A stretch of 37,543 nucleotides of DNA from Candidatus Wolfebacteria bacterium. GTDB taxonomy: Bacteria > Patescibacteriota > Minisyncoccia > UBA6257 > UBA9933. A model generated the notes under the pieces. It saw only the letters and a list, made by a program, of their open reading frames with translations. It made no database searches and was not told the DNA's origin. Positions 32,139 through 37,543 of the stretch are shown here, piece by piece (the first letter of the stretch is position 1; each line of letters opens with the position of its first letter). The stretch lies in contig JAPLZW010000048.1 in the NCBI GenBank assembly GCA_026394835.1, positions 1 through 37,543 of the forward strand. The letters run 5' to 3'. Both the position numbers and the translations under genes were made by a program.

Positions 32139-32552
32139 ATGGATAAAAAAATCATTTGGGCAATTATAATGGCAGGAGGAATAATCGGCGGAGCGATAAT
32201 ATTCACCTCCGGCAACCCGGCAACCAACAACGCCGCGAACGCGGTAACAGGAGAATCTATTTCCAATATTAATATTGACGCGACCGGCAATCAGATCATT
32301 GAAATTTCGGCGAAAGGCGGATATTCACCGAGAGAAACTTTGGCCAAGGCCGGCGTGCCAACTGTCATAAAAATCAGAACCAACAATACCTTCGACTGTT
32401 CTTCCATCATCAGAATTCCAAGTATGAATTACCAAACAGCCCTGCCTACGACAGGAGAAACATCCATCAATATTCCCCCGCAGCAAAAAGGAACCGTCCT
32501 AAACGCGTTCTGCGGAATGGGAATGTACAGGTTTGAGATAAGGTTTGATTAG
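32139..32552 (+). CDS. Membrane-anchored cupredoxin-like protein
   Basis: 137 residues. One N-terminal transmembrane helix (about 5-22) anchors a beta-rich domain (about 50-137). The end FCGMGMYRFEIRF (Cys125, Met127, Met129) resembles the copper-loop end of cupredoxins, and Cys87 in TFDCSSII is a possible second ligand. No histidine is present in the whole domain, so a normal blue-copper site with two His is not expected. A copper-binding or copper-passing role is inferred from the operon. It converges with tRNA-Ile, whose 3' end is 4 nt beyond the stop. Confidence 0.72.
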   Translation: MDKKIIWAIIMAGGIIGGAIIFTSGNPATNNAANAVTGESISNINIDATGNQIIEISAKGGYSPRETLAKAGVPTVIKIRTNNTFDCSSIIRIPSMNYQTALPTTGETSINIPPQQKGTVLNAFCGMGMYRFEIRFD

Positions 32553-32556
32553 CGGG

Positions 32557-32628
32557 TGGGCGTGGATGGGATCGGACCATCGACTTCCGCTTTATAAGAG
32601 CGGCGTTCTACCACTGAACTACACGCCC
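32557..32628 (-). tRNA. tRNA-Ile(UAU)
   Basis: A 72-nt cloverleaf. The acceptor stem is GGGCGTG/CACGCCC, and the anticodon stem CCGCT/AGCGG closes CTTATAA with anticodon TAT. The T stem GATGG/CCATC closes the loop TCCGATC, with C where the universal U55 stands. CCA is not encoded. The anticodon would read AUA directly; most bacteria use tRNA-Ile(CAU) with lysidine instead. Confidence 0.93.
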
Positions 32629-32696
32629 CACATACCGTAAATCTAAAACAAAAATCCCCGCGAATCAAATCGCCAAATCCCAATCCGTGACCATTA

Positions 32697-32735
32697 AATT
32701 CTAGATTCTATTTTCTATTTACTAGATTCTAAACT
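32697..32735. repeat. CTAGATTCTA-type intergenic micro-repeat
   Basis: Tandem and inverted TAGATTCTA units lie just before the ftsH stop codon, in the same class as the other AT-rich repeats. Confidence 0.6.
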
Positions 32736-34564
32736 ACGAGCGGCCTCAGCTTAAAAGCATCCACTATCTTTTTAAATTCTTCCTGCTCAAGAGTTTCTTT
32801 TTCCATCAATTTATCGGCAATGGCTTTCAATACATTTCCGCGCGAAGTGATAATTTTCCGCGTTGCCCTCAAAGCCCTCTGGATAAAAGCCGTGACCTCC
32901 GCGTCAATCTCCGAAGCGATCCTTTCAGAATAATTTTTCTGCGTTGTCAGCTCCCTTCCCAGAAAAACCATTTCTTCTGTTTTGCCGTAAGTTACGGGCC
33001 CCATTTTTTCGCTCATCCCGTACCTCGTGACCAGGCTCCGAGCCAAGTCCGACGCAACCTGCAAATCATTGGAAGCGCCGGTTGAGATATCTTTGAAATT
33101 AATTCCTTCGGAAACATAACCCCCGAGAAGAATCGCGAGATCGTTCAAGAATTGCGATTTGGTCCGCAGATGGGTTTCTTCAAGCGGCAGTTTTAATGTA
33201 TAGCCTCCGGCCCTGCCGCGAGCCACAATCGAAACTTTGTGGACGGGGTCAGAGCCTTTGAGGCTCGCCGTGACCAAAGCATGCCCGGCTTCATGATAAG
33301 CGGTAATTTCTTTTTCTTTATTTGATAATGCCCTGCTTCTCCGTTCCGGCCCCAGTAAAACTTTTTCAACGGACTCCAAGATATCCTGCTGATTAATTTC
33401 TTTTTGGTTTTTCCGGGCTGCCAGAATCGCCGCTTCGTTCATCAGGTTAGCGAGATCGGCCCCGGAAAATCCCGGCGTGCGCTCTGCGACTTTCCTTAAA
33501 TTCATATCCTTTGCCAATAATTTTCCTTTGCTGTGGATTTTTAAAACTTCTTCGCGGTCATTGATGTCGGGCAGTTCCAATATCACCCGGCGGTCAAAAC
33601 GTCCGGGCCGGAGCAAAGCCGCGTCCAAAACATCAGGCCTGTTGGTTGCCGCGACCACAATTACTTTCGTATCTCTCTCAAAGCCGTCCATTTCAACCAA
33701 AATCTGGTTTAGTGTCTGTTCTCTCTCGTCATGCCCGCCGCCGATGCCGGCGCCGCGCTCGCGGCCGATAGCGTCAATTTCATCAATAAAAATGATACAA
33801 GGAGCGGCGCGTTTCGCCGTATCAAACAAGTCCCGCACCCGGCTTGAGCCCACACCCACGAACATTTCCACGAATTCCGAGCCCGACATATGGAAAAACG
33901 GCACATTGCCTTCGCCGGCAATCGCCCGCGCAAGCAAGGTTTTACCCGTGCCCGGACTGCCTAAAAGCAAAACACCTCTCGGAATCCGCGCGCCGATATC
34001 CAGATATTTCTTTGGATTTTTCAAAAAATCCACAACTTCAATCAGCTCTTGCTTCGCTTCTTTTAATCCCGCCACATCCGAAAACATCACCCGGTCTTTG
34101 AAATGGGTGAAAAGTTTTATATTGGCCTTGCCGAAAGTGAATGCCTGGCTCATGCCGGTTTTCGCCTGCCGGAACATTATCCAGAAAAAGAATCCGATGA
34201 TTATAAGAGGCAGGATGGAAGGAATCAGAATACTCATCCAGTAGCTCCAGCCCGAATCGCTCTGGACGTCGAAATTCACTTTTTGGAGCGCATCATTAGA
34301 AACACCATAACTCTTCAGGGTTTCAATAAGCCCGGTTTCGGCTTCCTTGGTTGAAACCGCTTCCGAGTTATCTTTCAAATGAATATCAACGTTCGTGCCG
34401 CTGACCGTAATTTTAGAAACCTGGTTGGCGTTTATTTTTTGCGCCACTTGGTCGATCGTAAGGACCTGCGGTTTTTTCTGCTCGGAATAGAATATGGAAA
34501 ACGCGGTTGTTATCACGAGAAAAGTGATAACCGCCCAGAGAATATTTTTGGTTAAAGTTTTCAT
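32729..34564 (-). CDS. ftsH: ATP-dependent zinc metalloprotease FtsH
   Basis: 611 residues. Two transmembrane helices (about 7-27 and 110-131) flank an extracytoplasmic domain. The AAA+ module has Walker A GSPGTGKT (202-209), Walker B IIFIDEIDAIGR and the second region of homology with NRPDVLDAALLRPGRFDRR. The zinc-binding HEAGH is at 424-428. It forms a membrane hexamer that degrades membrane and short-lived cytosolic proteins. The length is normal. It stands between tRNA-Ile and rpsA on the minus strand. Confidence 0.98.
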   Translation of the reverse strand: MKTLTKNILWAVITFLVITTAFSIFYSEQKKPQVLTIDQVAQKINANQVSKITVSGTNVDIHLKDNSEAVSTKEAETGLIETLKSYGVSNDALQKVNFDVQSDSGWSYWMSILIPSILPLIIIGFFFWIMFRQAKTGMSQAFTFGKANIKLFTHFKDRVMFSDVAGLKEAKQELIEVVDFLKNPKKYLDIGARIPRGVLLLGSPGTGKTLLARAIAGEGNVPFFHMSGSEFVEMFVGVGSSRVRDLFDTAKRAAPCIIFIDEIDAIGRERGAGIGGGHDEREQTLNQILVEMDGFERDTKVIVVAATNRPDVLDAALLRPGRFDRRVILELPDINDREEVLKIHSKGKLLAKDMNLRKVAERTPGFSGADLANLMNEAAILAARKNQKEINQQDILESVEKVLLGPERRSRALSNKEKEITAYHEAGHALVTASLKGSDPVHKVSIVARGRAGGYTLKLPLEETHLRTKSQFLNDLAILLGGYVSEGINFKDISTGASNDLQVASDLARSLVTRYGMSEKMGPVTYGKTEEMVFLGRELTTQKNYSERIASEIDAEVTAFIQRALRATRKIITSRGNVLKAIADKLMEKETLEQEEFKKIVDAFKLRPLVV

Positions 34565-34650
34565 TTGTCTCTAAATAATACGATTTTAATATTTAAAAGA
34601 GATACGATGGCTGAATGACCAATACGATAAATTTTACCACAACCGCGAGC

Positions 34651-34721
34651 ACCCGCCAAAATTTTTGCGGAGCAAAAAACTTAGGCGGGTAAGGTTTTCT
34701 TACTCCGACGCAAGGTCGGAG
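34651..34721. repeat. Nested hairpins between ftsH and rpsA
   Basis: ACCCGCC (34651-34657) pairs with GGCGGGT (34684-34690) around an inner TTTTTGC-GGA-GCAAAAA hairpin. A separate CTCCGAC (34703-34709) pairs with GTCGGAG (34715-34721) across a 5-nt loop. They sit 10 nt past the rpsA stop and could serve as a processing or termination site, or as a dispersed REP-like element related to that at 14237-14266. Confidence 0.6.
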
Positions 34722-34730
34722 AGAAAGCCC

Positions 34731-35822
34731 TTACTTCTTAAGTTTAAGGATAATCCTTTTTTCTTCGGGCCTCAAAGATTCAATCGTGAATTGGTATTTT
34801 TTGTCGGGCTCAAGCTGCTTTTTCATTTCTTCAATGGAACCGAATTCGGAAACGTGGAGCAAGCCGTGGAAGTCGTTATCCAGGGAAATATACGCGCCGA
34901 ACGGATTGAATTTGTAAAGCTTACCCGAAACTTCCTCGCCTTCTTTGAATTTCTCTCCCGCTTTGTCCCACGGATTTTCTTTGAGAGCCTTCAGGGAAAG
35001 CGAAACCTGGCCGTCTTTAATGTCTATAATTTTAGCCTTGATGGCTTCGTCAACTTTCACGATTTCTTTCGGATTTTCTATAAGCTTATGGTCAAGCTCG
35101 GAGATATGAATCAAGCCTTCAATCGCCGGGTTGTCGGTGAACCTCACAAAAGCGCCGAAGTCAGCCACGCCCGAAACAATCACATCAACCAGGTCGCCGA
35201 CTTTGTAAGCGGCCACGAGTTCTTTCATGTTCTGGCCGATGGCCTCTTTTTCGGAAATGATTAATTTATTGAGACGCGGATTGAAATCAAGAATTTTCAC
35301 CTTCAATTCTTCACCCACGAGTTTTTTTAATTCTTCCAAAATTTTGGACTTGTCCGCATCTTGGACTCTCGGATAGTGGTTTGAAGCCAATTGCGAAACC
35401 GGCAAAAACGCTTTCATGCCGCTCATATCCGCGATTAAGCCGCCGCTGTTCGCGCCGGTGATTTTCAGGGTTATCGCCTCATTCGTATCCCTCGCGTCTT
35501 TAATTTCCTGCCAATTTTTCTGCCTGTGAGCTCCCGCCAAAGACAATTCCACGAGTCCTTCCTCGCCGTCCAAGTCCACTACTTTCGCGCTCACCGCCTG
35601 GCCCATTTCAAAATTCCTGATAAGGCTTTTGGCGTTCTGAAGCTCTATGCCGTAAACAATGCCGGTGCCGAATTTGCCCAAATCAAAATATACTTTGCGT
35701 CCGGTCCTTTTTAAAAGCTTGGCTTCCGCCAAATCTCCGGGCTTCAAAAACGAAATCAAGTCGGTTTCCGACTTAATCAGATTCGCCATAGGCGAGATGG
35801 TTTTTTTGGTTGTGATAATCAT
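34731..35822 (-). CDS. rpsA: Ribosomal protein S1 (four S1 domains)
   Basis: 363 residues with four S1/OB repeats (about 27-95, 113-192, 207-278 and 294-361). The third contains GVADFGAFVRF and EGLIHISELD, the most conserved S1 signature; the fourth has KFNPFGAYISL. Four repeats are typical of short bacterial S1 forms. S1 helps mRNA binding by the 30S subunit. The ATG at 35822 or the in-frame ATG at 35789 could be the start; neither has a good Shine-Dalgarno sequence. The last strand ends KRIILKLKK. Confidence 0.94.
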   Translation of the reverse strand: MIITTKKTISPMANLIKSETDLISFLKPGDLAEAKLLKRTGRKVYFDLGKFGTGIVYGIELQNAKSLIRNFEMGQAVSAKVVDLDGEEGLVELSLAGAHRQKNWQEIKDARDTNEAITLKITGANSGGLIADMSGMKAFLPVSQLASNHYPRVQDADKSKILEELKKLVGEELKVKILDFNPRLNKLIISEKEAIGQNMKELVAAYKVGDLVDVIVSGVADFGAFVRFTDNPAIEGLIHISELDHKLIENPKEIVKVDEAIKAKIIDIKDGQVSLSLKALKENPWDKAGEKFKEGEEVSGKLYKFNPFGAYISLDNDFHGLLHVSEFGSIEEMKKQLEPDKKYQFTIESLRPEEKRIILKLKK

Positions 35823-36000
35823 AGGTTTAAAAGTAGTTAGTAGATAGTAGTTAGTAGCTAGGTATTTTCGGAAATCCTATTTACCTAATTACTAATTACT
35901 CCGCTAATTACATCCGCGAATTATAGGGAATAAGGGTTTGATTGTCAATAAAAGGCATTAAATAAGCCCTCAGGAAAGGCTTAGTTTTCCACAGTTGCTT

Positions 36001-36106
36001 TTTGTAAGCCGCTATTATATATTACAAAGGTAGGCGCAAGCCTACTAATCACGCGGTCCCGCCAAAAGCGGGATTTTCGCTTTCTGAATACCTCCTTTTC
36101 GTAATA
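36001..36106 (+). ncRNA. Possible structured RNA or MITE-like element with alternative pairing
   Basis: TATTAC (36020-36025) pairs with GTAATA (36101-36106), and AAAGG (36026-36030) with CCTTT (36094-36098), closing a multi-branch structure. Inside are GTAGGC-GCAA-GCCTAC (36030-36045) and TCCCGC-CAAAA-GCGGGA (36057-36073). An upstream TTTGTAA (36001-36007) can instead pair with TTACAAA (36022-36028), so two folds exclude each other. The strand is not certain, and no known riboswitch class is recognised. Confidence 0.4.
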
Positions 36107-36192
36107 AAATTTTTCGGGAATATTGATATTTATATCTAAACACTTAGTATCGCGAAAAACCGCTTAGATACAACATTTTGAAGGAATAATCG

Positions 36193-36235
36193 TATAATAT
36201 AGGTGGTATTCACTATTGTATTATATACTATCGTG
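36193..36235 (+). promoter_or_regulatory. Likely promoter -10 and operator of the toxin-antitoxin genes
   Basis: TATAAT at 36193-36198 is a perfect -10, but the -35 region (about 36170-36175) is weak. CACTATTGTA (36211-36220) and TACTATCGTG (36226-36235) form an imperfect palindrome (8 of 10) just downstream of the predicted start, 12 nt before the antitoxin ATG. It would suit autoregulation. Confidence 0.4.
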
Positions 36236-36246
36236 ATATCATAATA

Positions 36247-36756
36247 ATGGATATGGACTCAAAAATGCGTTCCAAAATAGACGTGCGTTTATATAAAAAC
36301 GCTGTCTTATATTTTATAAAATACTGCAATAATCAGTATTTACACGCCACTAAATTAAACAAGTTATTGTATTATCTTGATTTTGTTTATTTCCGCGACC
36401 ATAAAAATTCTGTCACCGGCGATGTTTACATCCACCAAGGATACGGTCCGGTGCCTTCACGCATTGACGAGATCCTTGCGGTACTTAAAGACGAGGGGGC
36501 AATTGATACTGAAGCAGTTGATTTTAAAGATGGAGAGTTAATTCAGTTTGAGCTCAAAAACCCAAAAAAGTTAGATGAATCAGTATTCGCGCCGGAACAA
36601 AAAAAACTTCTTAAACAAATCTGCGATGAGTTTGGTAATTGGCCGACGGAAAAAATTGTCGCGCAAACACATCTTGAAGCTCCATGGTTTTATTCGAAGC
36701 CATACGAAATTGTGGACTACTCCTATTCGCGCGACATTGAATTATTTAAGAAATAA
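36247..36756 (+). CDS. Panacea-domain (DUF4065) antitoxin
   Basis: 169 residues. The Panacea/SocA-like signature is clear: LYFIKYCNNQYLHATKLNKLLYY at about residues 21-43, YFRDHKNSVTGDVYIHQGYGPVP at about 49-71, and the helix ending the domain, LLKQICDEFG. Panacea proteins neutralise many unrelated toxin types. The gene is followed at 12 nt by a RelE-like gene, the usual antitoxin-first arrangement. The likely start has the ATG at 36247; the internal ATG at 36253 is possible too. Confidence 0.88.
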   Translation: MDMDSKMRSKIDVRLYKNAVLYFIKYCNNQYLHATKLNKLLYYLDFVYFRDHKNSVTGDVYIHQGYGPVPSRIDEILAVLKDEGAIDTEAVDFKDGELIQFELKNPKKLDESVFAPEQKKLLKQICDEFGNWPTEKIVAQTHLEAPWFYSKPYEIVDYSYSRDIELFKK

Positions 36757-36768
36757 CATGTCGCGCCT

Positions 36769-37152
36769 ATGTCGTGGATTTACGTTGAACGAGAACAATT
36801 TGTGCGGATGTGCGAAAAACTCTGTATTTCTGTTACGGTTCGTGAAGCCATTAAATCATGGGCGCCAACCGTAAGCCGTTTTGAACTTTCCCGCCAAAAA
36901 CTGGTTTACCGCTCACCCAAAAATCGCTACGAGGCATGGGCGGCTGGTATCCCTAATCCGGACAGCAATAAAGGTAAAAGCGGCGGCTACAGGGTTATTT
37001 ATTTTCTGGATATAAAAGAATGCACCATCAATCTCGATTTCATAGAGGACCGTAAAGAGTTAGGATTCAAGGGCGAAGGTCAACGGAAGAAAGGCAAATA
37101 CCAAAACTACGTAGATGAATTAAAAGAGTATCTAAAAAAACTGGATGCGTAG
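36769..37152 (+). CDS. RelE/ParE-like toxin
   Basis: 127 residues. The central GKSGGYRVIYFL segment is the core strand motif of RelE/ParE-superfamily toxins, with Arg and Tyr candidates for activity (Arg74 and Tyr78 region) and basic residues before it. It follows the Panacea antitoxin gene at 12 nt on the same strand, so the pair should be a type II toxin-antitoxin system. If RelE-like, it cuts mRNA at the ribosome; if ParE-like, it inhibits gyrase; the sequence does not decide. It converges with the partial methylase gene. Confidence 0.78.
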   Translation: MSWIYVEREQFVRMCEKLCISVTVREAIKSWAPTVSRFELSRQKLVYRSPKNRYEAWAAGIPNPDSNKGKSGGYRVIYFLDIKECTINLDFIEDRKELGFKGEGQRKKGKYQNYVDELKEYLKKLDA

Positions 37153-37185
37153 TCCAGCTTTTTTAAATCACCTACGCATTTGAGT

Positions 37186-37543
37186 TTAAAATTTCTCAAT
37201 TATCTTAATTTCCTCCTCCGTCAACCCGTAAAGTTTATATACTTCTTCGTCGATTTTTTTGTCGGTTTTTTCGATTTCTGATTTTAGACGTTCCCATTCG
37301 CCAGAGTTTTTCTCTTCGTTATAAAATTTCTTTCTTAGATCAAACATCTTATCGGTTAACCTCATAACTTCTTCAGGGTTATTTTTTATTGCGATAGGAA
37401 TTTCTGCTAAATGATTAATTTTGATTTCAGCAAATAATTTCCCTTTCCTTGGCTGAATGGCGGTAAAATACCATGTTCCCAGATTAGAATTCAAAATCGC
37501 GAGAATATATTTTAGCTTTACTTCACCAGTTGATTTTTGGGGA
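37186..37543 (-). CDS. C-terminal part of a TaqI-like/Eco57I-type N6-adenine methylase or restriction protein, truncated
   Basis: The frame stays open to the window edge; the apparent start at 37492-37494 is a TTG inside the gene, since LKYILAILNSNLGTWYF reads through it. The pattern YILAILNSNL followed by KINHLAEIPI matches the TaqI-like C-terminal specificity domain of type IIG or Eco57I-like methylases. The C-terminus ends with a helical coiled coil and LYGLTEEEIKIIEKF, common in those proteins. The methylase core lies outside the window. It would be a restriction-modification gene next to a toxin-antitoxin pair, a defence-like cluster. Confidence 0.78.
   Translation of the reverse strand, partial: PQKSTGEVKLKYILAILNSNLGTWYFTAIQPRKGKLFAEIKINHLAEIPIAIKNNPEEVMRLTDKMFDLRKKFYNEEKNSGEWERLKSEIEKTDKKIDEEVYKLYGLTEEEIKIIEKF

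Larger units (their letters stand above)
35823..36246. other. Intergenic region with AT-rich repeats and a structured element
   Basis: This 424-nt gap between rpsA and the toxin-antitoxin genes holds AGTAGTTAGTAG-type repeats (35831-35862), CTAATTACTAATTACT (35885-35900), the folded element at 36001-36106 and a promoter region before the antitoxin gene. No ORF of note is seen. Confidence 0.6.

Noticed and set aside
33477..34244. 255-residue plus-strand ORF
   Set aside because: Antisense to ftsH, with no recognisable domain.

Overview
This window looks like a chromosomal piece of an ultra-small bacterium of the Candidate Phyla Radiation (Patescibacteria, probably a Parcubacteria-like lineage). 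That placement is inferred from gene content and style: compact ATGA-overlapping gene pairs, an IleRS of the archaeal/eukaryotic-like type, an EndoQ-type PHP nuclease, a bare-bones set of DNA, cell-division and translation genes, and in-frame AT-rich micro-insertions inside conserved genes. TGA behaves as a stop codon in at least four ATGA overlaps, so the code looks standard.

Layout. 1-3090 (minus): a diversity-generating retroelement (DGR) made of a variable protein with a prepilin N-terminus and a formylglycine-enzyme/C-type-lectin-like C-terminus, an Avd-like four-helix protein, a template repeat, a structured spacer and a reverse transcriptase. The RT is cut at the window edge and is frameshifted by a 45-nt CT tract. 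TR and VR align without gaps over 116 bp with 20 differences, every one at an adenine of the TR coding strand. 3092-11861 (minus): a tightly packed run with ileS first, then a GH1 glycosidase, an EamA transporter, a membrane-anchored TIM-barrel glycosidase, a ROK kinase and a glycerate 2-kinase, leading straight into the DGR variable protein. The IleRS carries an apparently intact histidine-phosphatase domain inside a zinc knuckle. 11997-15114: a Xer-type recombinase, then divergent glyA and folD (one-carbon metabolism). 15157-19096 (minus): ftsK, a RodZ-like protein and recA. 19179-20472 (plus): a phosphohexomutase split into two adjacent ORFs. 20450-25095 (minus): a ComEC split into membrane and metallo-beta-lactamase polypeptides, a PduO-type cobalamin adenosyltransferase, two small coiled-coil proteins and mnmA. 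25153-28477: two unknown proteins, efp, endoQ and tRNA-Val. 28544-32552 (plus): a copper island with a CsoR operator and promoter, csoR, copA, an HMA-SafE membrane protein and a small cupredoxin-like protein. 32557-35822 (minus): tRNA-Ile with the rare UAU anticodon, ftsH and rpsA. 35823-37543: a structured non-coding element, a Panacea/RelE-like toxin-antitoxin pair, and the C-terminal end of a DNA methylase or restriction protein.

How it fits together. The DGR is the standout system: it would write adenine-mutagenised cDNA of the TR into the last 38 codons of a surface, pilin-like protein. The CT tract in the RT suggests that diversification might itself be switched on and off by slippage; an assembly error is the main alternative. 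Other points for a second look are the IleRS-phosphatase fusion, the split phosphohexomutase, dispersed AT-rich repeats that keep reading frame inside unrelated essential genes, a clamp-binding-like tail on EndoQ, tRNA-Ile(UAU), and a possible alternative-pairing RNA element before the toxin-antitoxin genes.
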